Below are positions 48,975 to 58,560 of a DNA stretch of 64,000 bases, piece after piece. Within the stretch, counting starts at the first letter, position 1; each line of letters begins with the position of its first letter. This stretch comes from Symbiodinium natans (Eukaryota; Sar; Dinophyceae; Suessiales; Symbiodiniaceae). Where the stretch lies: positions 499,491 to 563,490 of the forward strand of contig CAJNDS010002233.1 of NCBI GenBank assembly GCA_905221605.1, read 5' to 3'. Both the position numbers and the translations under genes were made by a program. The notes beneath the pieces were generated by a model. That model ran no database searches. It saw nothing but the letters and a program-made list of their open reading frames with translations, and was not told the DNA's origin.

Positions 48975-51900
48975 CGCGGCACTGAGGCCCGCGGCTTTGC
49001 TGGACCTCCGATGGGCGAGGAAAACCTGACGCGCCCTTGAGCGGCCAGGACACGGCCCGCTGCAAGGGGCCGGTGTGCAGTAGTGGTAGGCAGCCGCTCC
49101 CGCGCGGCCAGGGCACGGCCCGCAGCGGGGCCTTGTGGTTGACCACGAAGGTCCGGGCGACCGATCGGTCGCTCCCGCGCGGTCTGGTCGCGACCCGCAG
49201 CGGGGCGCAGTGCACAGGCACGAACGCGGGGAGGGACTACCTACCCTAGGTTCTACAACACACTTGAACCGCTGCGGCGGGGGTTTGGGGAGTTTCCTTA
49301 AGGTCTGGGCTCTAAGGCTTCTAAGGCTTCTGCTTCGACCTTGGACCGAACCTCTAGGCCTGCTTGCAAAACACTGGCTGCGAGACAGAGGAACGAAGCT
49401 GCACGCAACGAACGACGAAAAATCCTTCTGCCCGCAGACCGGCGACCTGGGAAACGGCCCGCCCCAAAAACACCCGCCCTGAACACAGAAACACCCGAAC
49501 AGCCCCAACATCCTGAGCATCAGAACGCGCGTGGGGTGATTCTGGTCTGAGCGCGCCGCGTCATGGTTCGCGCGCTTGGTGTTGTGCGCACCGCGAACGC
49601 CTAAGGCTTCAAGAGCAGACGACGCGCTCTGCGGAGCTGCGACTGCCCCTTTGGCGCACGCTTCGCGCACCGCCCCCTCGGCTTGGGCATCAGTGAAAAA
49701 CTGCCCATCAATGACCCTACCCGTCCTAACAGTAAGATCATCCACGCAGGCTATCCACTCCTTAGTATACTTAAGGCGCCTACCTCTGCCGGGGGCATAG
49801 GCCCTATCAACCACAAAGTTGAAATCATCTGGGCCGTTAATCGGGCCAAAGGTGAGGCCGACAGGGAGATATTTCCCTGATCTTGCCACAATGGCCAACA
49901 CCTCGCGAGCACGCTTGGTGTTCCTAATTTGATTAAACCCACTAACCGCATCCACGAAGGTATACCAAACCGAACCTACTGCGGCGGCGAGCACATCGCT
50001 ACCCCGCCGACAATAGTACGTGGAGCGCTTAATTCGGGCATTCACACGGCGGTAGTCAACCACCAAGCGTCGCTTCCTATGCCGCTTGTAGCTGGGCATT
50101 TCCTTGGTCGGAAACGGCGCAGATCCCCAAGCCGAGCTGCCGCGGATCAACTGACCCCGCTTGCATTCTTCTTCAAGCTTGTCGTCGACCCATTGCGCGG
50201 ACTCGCCCCTCAGACTGTGAGGCTGGGACGAGACCGGCGGCCCGGTGGGGATGCAGTCATGGGCGAACTTCCTGACCGTGGTCCTGGTGGTGTCCTCCAC
50301 CCAGAACCCAGCGGCCTTTCGCCGTATGACCTCCCTGACGGCTGCGATGTCAGCATCGGTCAGCCCTGGTCTGGTTGGTCCAGGCTCGATCTTCAAACCC
50401 GACCATACGAGGTCTCTATAGGCCTCGGTGCGCCTAGGATCCTCCGCGACCTTCTCGCCCGCAAGAGCATAGACCTCAAGGTCAGCCCGGACGGAATCCC
50501 AGTCCTTGGCGTCCGCCTTGGTTCGCCAAAACGCTTCCTTCTCAGCGGCGTACTTATCCACCTCCTTATCCAGCTCCGCACGCTCTGCTGGCGTGAGGTC
50601 CTCGCCCGAGCGCACGTCCGGGAGGGGAATGACTGGAGAGGGCTGTGGTGCAGCCGCGGCGCTATCCGCACCCGCAGTGGCTGGAAAGCTTTCAACTGCA
50701 GCGGTGCACAGCTCTTCTGCGCCCCTCAGACCAAGGTCCTGGAGTGATGCGCAGAAAGCCGCCCCTATGAGGTTGTAGTCGGCTTGCGCGCGCCCAACGT
50801 GCTTGTGCTGCACTGCGCCTAACGCATCCGGCCTACTACACCTCAAACCTACCGATTCTAAGCTGAAATCGGCGAGCCACAGGGCCCCGCTCTCAACGAG
50901 GTTGTCGCGGCCACTGGCCCGCGCGAACTGGCATATGTCAGCCCGCACGAAAGCCCAAGGCCAGCGTGGCTCTGCGAGCGTCCCAAACAAGGCGCCCCAC
51001 TCCTCTAGCCGCCAGGGTTCCCACTCGCTCCTGCACAGCGCGACGTGGGCGCCCGCGCGCGTGCGTTCCTGCGCACACCGGACGACTAGCTGAAGGAAAG
51101 CTCGGGGCACATTCTTGCCCTCAAGCCCAATCACGAGCACCTTCGGCTCTGCGCGCAAAACAGCGCCGCTAAATGCCTCTAAGTGCCCTTCTGCGGCCAG
51201 GTTCCAGGTGATCCCGTAGGCCTGCTTGCCTTGCACAAAAGCTGGAACAACCCTATACCCGTGCCTCCTAGCCGCGTCGGAAACGACCGCGTCACCCCAA
51301 GCAACCTCTAAGACATCGGCAACCCCTCCAAGGAAATACTGCCGGAACCAACTCTCGACAGCACCCGACTCTGGGGAAGCCCTAGGCTGCAACACGCGGG
51401 GTTCCGCGACCAAGAGGTCCGCGAGGGCCTCTCGGATCGAGAGCACACCCGTTCTGGCGCGAGACGCTCTCTCGAGCGTCCTGTCCTGCAACGAGTACGC
51501 TCCCTTGTCCAACTTCCTGGCCGAGGCTGCAGCAAGCACGCCGTCGCGGTTCAGGTCGACCTTGGAAATGATCTCCCTGACGGTAACCGCTTCGTGGGCC
51601 GGACGAGTCCCCTCTGAAAGCGTGAGCGCACCGTCCTCGGCGATGTATGCAAGCTGCCATCTGACGCGCACCCCGCTGGCATCGGGGAGATAGCGGTGCA
51701 CGCCGACCTGCGCACGGGCAGCATCTACCTGCGTAACCCGTCCTAACCTGCACACCTTAGGGCCTCCACCTACACCCCGATAGGCAATGCGGTCGCCAAG
51801 GCGGAGGACGAAGTCCCTCCCGCGCCTGGTCAGTGTGAACTCCACTTGCTTGGCGTCGCCTTGAACCTGTTGCCCTAAGCTGGGGCGAGACGAGCCGTCC

Positions 51901-53210
51901 CCGCCGGTTCCATCGTCCTCAAAGACGACCGGCTCGCGGGATTCCGCGCCATCTGCATCCGCAGGAACAAGAATGCAGTCTTCCGCGTGCGCCTCCATCG
52001 GGCCGCGCCGGGCGGAAGAAGTACCCCCCGACTCCATCGACACGGGCTCCAAGGTGAGCCTGTGGCCCTTGACTTCCAACACGCGCCAGGGGCCGGTCAG
52101 ACCCGGTTTCCAAGGCACACGCCCCGCCCCCTCTGAACGGGCCCTCGGAGCGTTCCAGACCACTCGGTCTCCTGGCTTAAGGTCCACAGTGCGCCTATGG
52201 CGATTTGCAAGTTTCGCCCGCGCTTCTGAAGACCGCGTCCAGTGCTCTCGGACCGCAGCAGCTAGTTCCGAGAACTGCTTAAACTGGCTCCGAGCCCAAT
52301 CAGAGATGGGTTCGAACTGCAAGGCGTCTCGCAGGACGTCCTTTTCAAGTGGTAGAGCGAGCGACCAGCTCCGCTCTAGGTCCCTCGGGGTATACCCGTG
52401 GGGTCCCGGAGTGTTATCTATGACGTACTCCGCCACCACGAGCCAATCCGACCAAGCTTCGGAAAGGGAGGCGCCGACTTGCCTGACGACCGCCCCCAGC
52501 ACCTTTTGAACTTCTTGGTGGACTCGCTCGTTTGCGCCCAACTCACAAGGCCTCAAGGGCGCGCTGAACCGCCACTCGGTCCCAAGCATAGCGCTGAGTT
52601 CTGCCATGAGCGCGTTCTTGAACTCTGGCCCTCTGTCCGACCTGATGAGGCTCGGGATCGTCCTGCTGCGAAGCACACAGCGCACGAACGCCCTCCTGAC
52701 TTCCGCATGAGTCAGAGACCTCATAGGCTCGAGGAGGACAGCATGACTGAGGCAATCAAAGTACGTAAGCGAGTACCTATGCCCCTCCCTGTCCTCTCGG
52801 TTCGGACCCTCACAGTCCACGCTGACTTCCTGCCAGCAAGTCTCGGCGCCACACTTGACCGCACGAGCCTCAACCTTCGTCGGTCGAGAGCGGCCTTTAA
52901 TGCAGGCGAGACATTTGGCGACCCAGGTCCGCACATCTTTCTCCAAATCGGGCCACCAGACTGCCCTCTCCAACAGTTTGATGGTAACCTCGGCAGACCT
53001 ATGGGCCCCAAGGACTCCACAGTGGACTGAATTGTAACAGGCGCGGCGCCAGGTCACCCCGTTCGCGCCCGCAGCCCCGTTGGGAACCACTGGGACGACG
53101 ACGGTTTGACCCGTCCTGAGGGTCACCTCGCGCTCCAGCAACCCGTCTCCGGACATCACCATCGGCGGCTCCGGCTTGCGAATCGACCCCGCCAATGAGG
53201 GATCGCGCCG
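48646..53210 (-). repeat. Left arm of a large inverted repeat
   Basis: This segment is the reverse complement of 59432-64000 with few differences. Aligned landmarks are 53210 with 59432 and 48974 with 63672. Distances between them differ by only 4 bases, explained by a 12-base difference, a one-base insertion and a nine-base deletion. The matching copy runs off the window, so the true arm is longer. Confidence 0.9.
48975..49600 (-). other. Non-coding region between RT palm and Tpt1-like ORF
   Basis: Composition is R/P/S-rich in every frame and no domain is seen, although the frame happens to stay open. It contains three nearby copies of a CGCGGCCAGGGCACGGCCCG-type motif (about 49039-49063, 49101-49125, 49171-49200). 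It could hold a promoter or leader for the Tpt1-like ORF, or a decayed terminal repeat. In the inverted copy the matching region has a one-base insertion and a nine-base deletion that break the frame. Confidence 0.5.
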
Positions 53211-53813
53211 CTGACCCTCGTACCACGCCGTACGAAGGGATCCCGTGACTCGGAACTCCGAAATGTTCGCCGCGTCTCTTGCCTCGACCGCAAGCTGCTC
53301 ACGACGATTTTCGTCCTCCTCCGCGATCAGACTCAAAGACGGAACACCGCCCTTAAACTCGACCTTGACCTTGGTTGAGGAATGGTCCCAAATGCACAGG
53401 ATGGGGCTATGGCTAACGAGCTCTAGAACCACTGCAGGGCCCTTGTGCTCTTCACCCATAAACGCCAAAACTCTACCCTTCAGCTTGCACTCATTGGCAT
53501 TCTTCCCGCGACTGATAGCGCCCGCGGTCCAATGCCCTTCTACGCCCTCGTTGGACGAAGAGAATTGAGCAAGGACCCTTGACGCCTGCAGGGTAGACCT
53601 GCGGGGATCCGAAGCTGCTTCTCCGGTTGCCCGCCAGCCAATGACCTGAGTAACCCTACCCACAAGGGCTATCAGCTTGCCGAAGGAGGGGTCTAAGGCA
53701 ACCTCTTTACCATTAGACCTCCAGAGCACTTCACACTGCTCATTCACGACATGTCTGTGGCCGTGCCAGTTCACCACTGACGACCAATGCACGACGATGT
53801 CGCCCTGAACCAC
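49600..53813 (-). CDS. Pol fragment: integrase, methyltransferase-like domain, RT fingers/palm
   Basis: Residues are counted from 53813. The integrase zinc motif is H264, H271, C301 and C304 (WWPDLEKDVRTWVAKCLACI). The catalytic triad is D333 (SVDCEGP), D393 (RSDRGPEF) and E429 (ANERVHQE). A GPWRVLEVKG segment follows. Residues about 820-1005 (VLEVAWGDAVVSDAARRHG, VLVIGLEGKNVPRAF, CQFARASG, HKH) resemble the degenerate cytosine-methyltransferase-like domain known in some algal retroelements. RT begins about 1170 with DTTRTTVRKFAHDCIPTG, then LVVDYRRVN, FVDAVSGFNQI, GPINGPDDFNFVVDRAY and CVDDL at 1356. Tyr is the usual first residue of that motif and is present in the inverted copy. RT stops soon after, with no thumb or RNase H in this frame. 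Confidence 0.85.
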
Positions 53814-53815
53814 AT

Positions 53816-54523
53816 TCAGGGGCGGCAGTTGTGCCCCGCCACCACAGCACCATCTTCTCTAACCACCCATGTGGTCCAGTAAGGCTTCACATCGCCCCAC
53901 TTGGAAAGATCCTTGTGCTGGGAGCCGAGGCTGAGCTTCATGGAATGGCTCTTCTTCCATATCTTCCCACTCAGCATGCCATATGCAGTGGGAACTGGAG
54001 CATCTTTGGGCGTAGTCCTAAACCCTACCGCCCATTGCTGGATGGTTGAGGACCTAACCCTAACCAAACCTCCTGTCCTATCCAAAGTTGCAAGGACGGA
54101 GTTGACCTCTAGGCCCACCTCATGGGCCTCAAGGTCGCCCTCAAGCGGAGGTTCGGGCTCCTCCCGCTCGGCTATCTCTACCGAGATATCGACTGCCTCT
54201 TTCTCGATGCAGGCGGGGCAGCGAGAAAACAGGTAGGTCCGCTTGCCGCAGATGCACAGACCCTCATGGTCCCAGAGGGGTCGTGACGGTTCGTCCAGCA
54301 TCCCTCTAATGCTGGCATCATCAATGGAACGAACCGCGTCCAGCCTCAAGGACCGCAGAACCTCCGCCCCAATGCCTGCTTCCCTACGATCCCAAAACCT
54401 CGCAGGGGAGGCTCCGGAAAATCCTTCTTGAGTTCCGGACAAGCCTCGGCCACTTCCAAGTGGCCTTGCTGCGTGCGCCAAAGGCGTGGCCGCACCGCCC
54501 AGATAGCCTTGATGCCTGCCCAA
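53816..54523 (-). CDS. Pol linker segment between RNase H and integrase
   Basis: A 235-codon frame includes a Cys-rich motif (CICGKRTYLFSRCPACIE), then VRVRSSTIQQWAVGFRTTP and a C-terminal part ending just before the integrase ORF's first methionine. It overlaps the RNase H ORF upstream and stops two bases before the integrase ORF, so one ancestral pol frame has probably been broken by small indels. The Cys spacing suggests a small zinc-binding module. No separate function is known. Confidence 0.5.
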   Translation of the reverse strand: MGRHQGYLGGAATPLAHAARPLGSGRGLSGTQEGFSGASPARFWDRREAGIGAEVLRSLRLDAVRSIDDASIRGMLDEPSRPLWDHEGLCICGKRTYLFSRCPACIEKEAVDISVEIAEREEPEPPLEGDLEAHEVGLEVNSVLATLDRTGGLVRVRSSTIQQWAVGFRTTPKDAPVPTAYGMLSGKIWKKSHSMKLSLGSQHKDLSKWGDVKPYWTTWVVREDGAVVAGHNCRP

Positions 54524-55725
54524 GCCTCTCCTACAGCCCTGGCTTCCTTGCGCTGCAGGTTCCTTGCTTGGAGCGTGAGCTCAACAACCAAAGGCCACCT
54601 AAGGACGGCTGTGACAAGCCCGCCTTGCCCTAGTCCTACGAGGAACTGCGGACGAAACCCCGAAGCTTCCCTAAGAACCTTGGCACACGAAGTAAGCAAG
54701 TCGACCCTTATCCGCTTGATCTTCTTGGTCCCTGCGAGCCTGCCGGCCCCGCAATCAAAATGCGAGGCAAGCCCGTCGGTATCCTCAAACGGACCCCAAC
54801 AACCCCTGACAGCCACAGAAACTCCAGGGAGGCTCGCTTGAAAGACGCGCCTGATTTCAGTCAGCTCTGCGTCCTGCTCTTTCCAACGCGCGTAGTCAAA
54901 GACAACCATGACGCGCACCGGAAGGGCTGCGACGACGCACACCGGCACAGCCGCGGCCTGGACACGGCCCGCAGGCTCTGGGACGGCGTCGTTGCCGACC
55001 GCCCAGGGCACGGGTCCGTCACCCTCAGTACCCTCTCCGAGGTACTGGTCCAGGTCGAACCCTCGGAGTTGGCCCGAAAGGCCCTCGAGATCTTTCGTCC
55101 TCGCCGCAAGGAGCGCATCCCGATCTTTGGGATTGCGGCTAAAACTGTCACCCAGCGTCGCTGAGCGACCGCTAAGGCTCCTTATTTCGGACCCATCTAT
55201 AAGGATTTCCGCAACCCACCGGACGAGTTTCGGATCCATTCCGATGTCCGACGTTTGCGCTCGGGTAAGGTTGGCATGATCTGTCCAACACAGAGTCCGA
55301 ATAGAGCCAAACATGCGGCGTGTCGCCCGCTTTACCTCGAGCTGGGCAAACGCCTCCTGTATCAAGGGCGGCCAGTTTTGCTGCGCGGGGGTCAAGCTCT
55401 TGGAGTGCGTCATAAGCACTTTGAGCTGACTCAAGTCACGTGTCATCTGCACGACGCTGCCCCCTACCGCGATGCCCGACGCATCCGCGATCTGCTCAAG
55501 GGGACACGACCCATCCGCAGCGGAGGCCTCATCGAAGGTAGCCAAATTGATGCGGTTCTGCATCATGCGCGTAATCGCTTTAAAGGCTTTGCAACCCTCG
55601 GTGGCGGCTGAGCCCAGCCCGCCTTCAGGAAAGACGGCGCCTGGCTTCTGCCACTGCCCTAAAATCTTGGCTGCGTGCCCATACTCAACAGGCAGGTAGC
55701 CGCGCAACCAATTTGCGCAACCCAA
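54346..55725 (-). CDS. Pol fragment: RNase H domain
   Basis: Residues are counted from 55725. The RNase H lies at about 66-205: LEQIADASGIAVGGS carries the first Asp (D81), SLTPAQQNWPPLIQEAFAQL carries the conserved Glu, TLCWTDHANLTR carries D149, and LGDSFSRNP carries the last acid. This is the Ty3/gypsy type found after RT, which degrades the RNA strand of the RNA:DNA hybrid. The remainder (about 230-459) is unassigned; VMVVFDYARWKEQDAELTE and RPQFLVGLGQGGLVTAVLRW look like a globular fold. It overlaps the thumb ORF by 67 bases in another frame. Confidence 0.8.
   Translation of the reverse strand: MGCANWLRGYLPVEYGHAAKILGQWQKPGAVFPEGGLGSAATEGCKAFKAITRMMQNRINLATFDEASAADGSCPLEQIADASGIAVGGSVVQMTRDLSQLKVLMTHSKSLTPAQQNWPPLIQEAFAQLEVKRATRRMFGSIRTLCWTDHANLTRAQTSDIGMDPKLVRWVAEILIDGSEIRSLSGRSATLGDSFSRNPKDRDALLAARTKDLEGLSGQLRGFDLDQYLGEGTEGDGPVPWAVGNDAVPEPAGRVQAAAVPVCVVAALPVRVMVVFDYARWKEQDAELTEIRRVFQASLPGVSVAVRGCWGPFEDTDGLASHFDCGAGRLAGTKKIKRIRVDLLTSCAKVLREASGFRPQFLVGLGQGGLVTAVLRWPLVVELTLQARNLQRKEARAVGEAWAGIKAIWAVRPRLWRTQQGHLEVAEACPELKKDFPEPPLRGFGIVGKQALGRRFCGP
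54951..54975. repeat. Copy of the dispersed GC-rich palindromic motif, inside the RNase H ORF
   Basis: CCGCGGCCTGGACACGGCCC followed by GCAGG. Related copies lie at about 44081, 45076, 48073, 49039, 49101, 49171, 56574 and 59259 and in the right arm near 63460, 63530 and 63580. Confidence 0.6.
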
Positions 55726-56444
55726 AAATGCTGAATGTGAAGCTTCTCCCAGAGCGGGGGAAAGTCAATCACCGCCTGACAACGCTCTTCGTCAGGCGAA
55801 CTCCCGTCCCGCCCAATGTTGTGTCCTAGGAGCTTACCTTTGGAGACACAAACTTCGGCCTTACTGATCCCAAACGAGAACCCAAACAAGATTGACTTAT
55901 CTAGGAAACCCTCTAAGGAAACGATGTGGTCGAGGAGGTGCGGGCACGCCTTAGGGTGCCGGGCGCGCATATCTGCCGCGAGCTGCTCATAATAATAGTC
56001 CGTTGGAGGCTCCTCGATCATCTTATCGATGTCCCAGCTCTCCACGATATGATAGCTCGGGCAGCGCGCCGTGTCGACCGCGTCTGCTGGGCGCACAGCG
56101 TCACTTGCGCCTCTTCCAGCCGTGGCCGATCCCTCACGCAAGCCAGCCCGTGGCCCCTTGCGCGTCCTAAAGACCGCGAGGCGTTCAGTGACGGGAACCT
56201 CATCGCTGCACGCAACGCTTTCCGCCACACGCAAATCCCTCGTGTCCCAAAGACGCCACGCCTCACCTGCGCGCTGAAGCAAGCACGTTTCGTAAGGCGC
56301 CTTCTCGACCGCCACGGTCCCAAGGTCCTTTAGGGCGCCTACCCCACACAGACGCGTAACCACCTGGCGCCTCCCACCAGCTGTCGACGCTTGGAAGGTG
56401 GTCCAAGCAAGTAAGCACTCCAGGCTCCTCAACAGGGCGCCCAA
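55659..56444 (-). CDS. Pol fragment: RT thumb without fingers or palm
   Basis: The second half reads HLLDHIVSLEGFLDKSI, FGFSFGISKAEVCVSKGKLL, GHNIGRDGSSPDEERCQAVI and DFPP. This matches the region after the catalytic YVDD box in gypsy RTs (hydrophobic SKCEF-like strand, FLGH-like motif, DGxxPDxxK, PxP). The upstream part (residues 1-150) has no fingers or palm motifs. The missing RT half is found instead 3' of the integrase, at 49.6-50.3 kb. The ORF overlaps the linker ORF upstream. Confidence 0.7.
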   Translation of the reverse strand: MGALLRSLECLLAWTTFQASTAGGRRQVVTRLCGVGALKDLGTVAVEKAPYETCLLQRAGEAWRLWDTRDLRVAESVACSDEVPVTERLAVFRTRKGPRAGLREGSATAGRGASDAVRPADAVDTARCPSYHIVESWDIDKMIEEPPTDYYYEQLAADMRARHPKACPHLLDHIVSLEGFLDKSILFGFSFGISKAEVCVSKGKLLGHNIGRDGSSPDEERCQAVIDFPPLWEKLHIQHFWVAQIGCAATCLLSMGTQPRF

Positions 56445-57165
56445 CCGGGCCGCGCCCGCCCCACACCGAAGCGAGAACAGTCACCGCAGCAAGGACCGAT
56501 AGCACACCGATCCTGGCGCCGGTACGCAGCCGCCCAAAGGACCGCGCACACGAGGAACAACCTTGGAAGCTTGCCGCGGCCCTGGACGCGGACCCGCAAG
56601 CAAAGCACGGGTCATGGTCAACCGAAGCAACGGCGACCCCACAATCCGCACATGCCTGCGGAGACGGCTCTGACTCGAACACCGTCTCAATCGCGCCACA
56701 ACCACAAGCCGCAGTGCTGACGAGGCCGGAACGCACTTCCGCAACAACCTCGCCTGGCTGGAGAGAGTGATCACACTCTTGGGCTGCAAGCAAAACAAAC
56801 CCTTTACCCTCTCCTGCGGGCCAGAGACCTGGCACAGCCTCAACCCCACACTCAACCGGAAGCACAACCTCGGACAGGGATCCCTCTGCGGAGACTCCTG
56901 ACTCCCGCACGACTGGCACCAGCACCCCATCACCTGGCGAGAGCTCGAGCGGCTCTTCCCCGTCATAGCGGAGAAGCTCACGACTTCCGCCCCCAGGCTC
57001 GATGCATGACGCGTCGTCCAGGCTTGACAACCGCGCTTCAAAGGCATTGTTCACCCCCCTCATGTTCAACAAGGTAAGAGAAGGTGAGTGGACGAGGAGT
57101 CGTGAAACTGGAAGGTGGGGGGTCACGTAGAAGTGAGAAATAACTGGCTGGTGTGGAGATGGCAC
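56263..57165 (-). CDS. Linker segment between protease and RT, Cys-rich
   Basis: Segments such as LELSPGDGVLVPVVRESG, EAVPGLWPAGEGKGFVLLAA and LQPGEVVAEVRSG look like the beta-rich region between protease and RT in related polyproteins. A Cys cluster follows (CGCGAIETVFE, CADCGVAVAS, CFACGSA), possibly zinc-binding, then a hydrophobic span (IGVLSVLAAVTVLASVWG) that may be a membrane segment. The first 30 or so residues may be non-coding. Confidence 0.5.
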   Translation of the reverse strand: MPSPHQPVISHFYVTPHLPVSRLLVHSPSLTLLNMRGVNNAFEARLSSLDDASCIEPGGGSRELLRYDGEEPLELSPGDGVLVPVVRESGVSAEGSLSEVVLPVECGVEAVPGLWPAGEGKGFVLLAAQECDHSLQPGEVVAEVRSGLVSTAACGCGAIETVFESEPSPQACADCGVAVASVDHDPCFACGSASRAAASFQGCSSCARSFGRLRTGARIGVLSVLAAVTVLASVWGGRGPVGRPVEEPGVLTCLDHLPSVDSWWEAPGGYASVWGRRPKGPWDRGGREGALRNVLASARR

Positions 57166-57169
57166 AGTC

Positions 57170-57552
57170 TAAGACGAGCTTAGCAGGAATTACCGAGATG
57201 CACCAAAGCGTGGACGAGGAAAATGAACAGTGAATCCGTGCTGTGAACCGCGCCTAATGCCCAAAGCCCATCCTTTCCGGCGAGATGCAGCGCTGGACAT
57301 GCCGCCAGAGGATAATCCTGCAGGGTCGGCTACCCCTGGTCCCGCGATTTTACATCGCACGAAATTTCGGTGTTTGGGCGACAGTCGTCCCCCCCGCTTT
57401 GGGTGGGGGGGGGGGGGCTGCCAGGCAGCCGTGACAGAAACGAAGAAAACTAGCTAGCCCAAAAACAACAAACGCAAAACAAAAAAAAACACTTCAAAGG
57501 AACTGGGGCTCCCGAAGCAATTCCATGCACATATTCGGGGTGGACCCACTTC
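57170..57552. other. Gap between protease ORF and linker ORF
   Basis: A G-tract of about 12 bases lies at 57405-57417 and a poly-A/AAAC stretch at 57462-57492. The polyprotein frame is broken here; no intact coding segment is seen. Confidence 0.45.
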
Positions 57553-58560
57553 TCAAGTCTCACGACCATCCTCAGTGCCGATCCCAAGCTCTGCAGCCCG
57601 GTTCATCATGCCTACCACGAGTTCCTCAGTCACGTGGTTTGCGCCGGCGCAACCGTCAAGCATGCACTCGACCTTACGGTCGAGGACCTGGACCACCGTC
57701 CTGTACTGGTAGCCTCCTGGCTCGTTGTCCGCCAGGTTCCACCAGTCCTTCGGCAGATCGTCCAAGGTGGCGAACTTGTCCCGCCCGCCCTTGCTTAACG
57801 GAAGCGCGTGCTGCTGCACCGCGGCGTGTCCTGCGGCTCCTAAGACGCCTGCCTGGACGCCTGAGCTGCCTATCTGGACACTGAACGCGGCGAAGGGGTT
57901 AGACATGGAAGCACCGGAGGGCGGGGCCCAGTTGGCAGGCAAGGCCGGCGTCCCTCCTGAGGTCGTCAGGTTGTGGACCATGTCGCAGCTGGCTCCTGTC
58001 TTGCACGACCCATTCTTGGAGAAAAAGGGGCAAACGGTGCCTGGTGGCTTTGCCGCGCCTTTGGCCGCAGCCTTAGGCTTTGCGTTGGCTTTTGCCTTGC
58101 CACCTCCCTTCCCTTTGCCTTTACCTTTCGCAGTGGCAAAGGTTTGGTCACCCTTTTTGGCCGCGAGAGCTTTTCTGCGAAGCTCCTTGTCGTGGCTGTA
58201 CGGGCAGGCATCCCCTTTCGGGCAATTCCCATGATCGCGAAAGTGGAAGCAGATCTTCTTGTCCGCTCCTTTGCCAGCTCCCTTCGACGTAGCAGCATAC
58301 GTCTGGTCCGCGCCAGCTTTGGCCGCGGCAGCTGCTCCTTTCGCAGCAGCCTTCGCAGCGGCCTTGAGACTCTTACTCTCCTTCTGAGCCTCAGCCAGCG
58401 CGACCGCCGGGTCCGCGCTCTGCGAACCGGTGGCCGTGTACACAGAGTGGGAAACAGCCCTGTGCGCTGCTTCTCTCTGCTCGTACTCCAGAACGACTTT
58501 GTGGCTCTCCTCCCAAGTCTGCGGTCCTCGCAACCCGCCATCCTTGGGTCGCCAGGCCAC
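57553..58560 (-). CDS. Gag C-terminal region: two CCCH fingers and aspartic protease
   Basis: An Ala/Lys-rich segment is followed by two CCCH zinc fingers (ICFHFRDHGNCPKGDACPYS with following H, and VCPFFSKNGSCKTGASCDMV with H) separated by a basic GKG stretch. Such fingers probably bind RNA in place of the usual retroviral knuckle. Near the end, VECMLDGCAGANHVTEELV is the protease active-site strand, with LDGCAG in the place of the D-S/T-G triad. The frame ends at TGA 57553. The N-terminal residues from 58560 continue the Gag frame after a one-base shift. Confidence 0.75.
   Translation of the reverse strand: MAWRPKDGGLRGPQTWEESHKVVLEYEQREAAHRAVSHSVYTATGSQSADPAVALAEAQKESKSLKAAAKAAAKGAAAAAKAGADQTYAATSKGAGKGADKKICFHFRDHGNCPKGDACPYSHDKELRRKALAAKKGDQTFATAKGKGKGKGGGKAKANAKPKAAAKGAAKPPGTVCPFFSKNGSCKTGASCDMVHNLTTSGGTPALPANWAPPSGASMSNPFAAFSVQIGSSGVQAGVLGAAGHAAVQQHALPLSKGGRDKFATLDDLPKDWWNLADNEPGGYQYRTVVQVLDRKVECMLDGCAGANHVTEELVVGMMNRAAELGIGTEDGRET

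Noticed and set aside
48975-49600. Continuous reading frame linking RT palm to the Tpt1-like domain as one 2,307-residue protein
   Set aside because: The middle lacks protein-like composition, contains the repeated GC-rich motif, and the frame is broken there in the second copy; openness is probably due to high GC.
49929-50747. Plus-strand ORF of 272 codons
   Set aside because: It is antisense to the RT palm segment and appears again antisense to the second copy; composition follows the pol codons.
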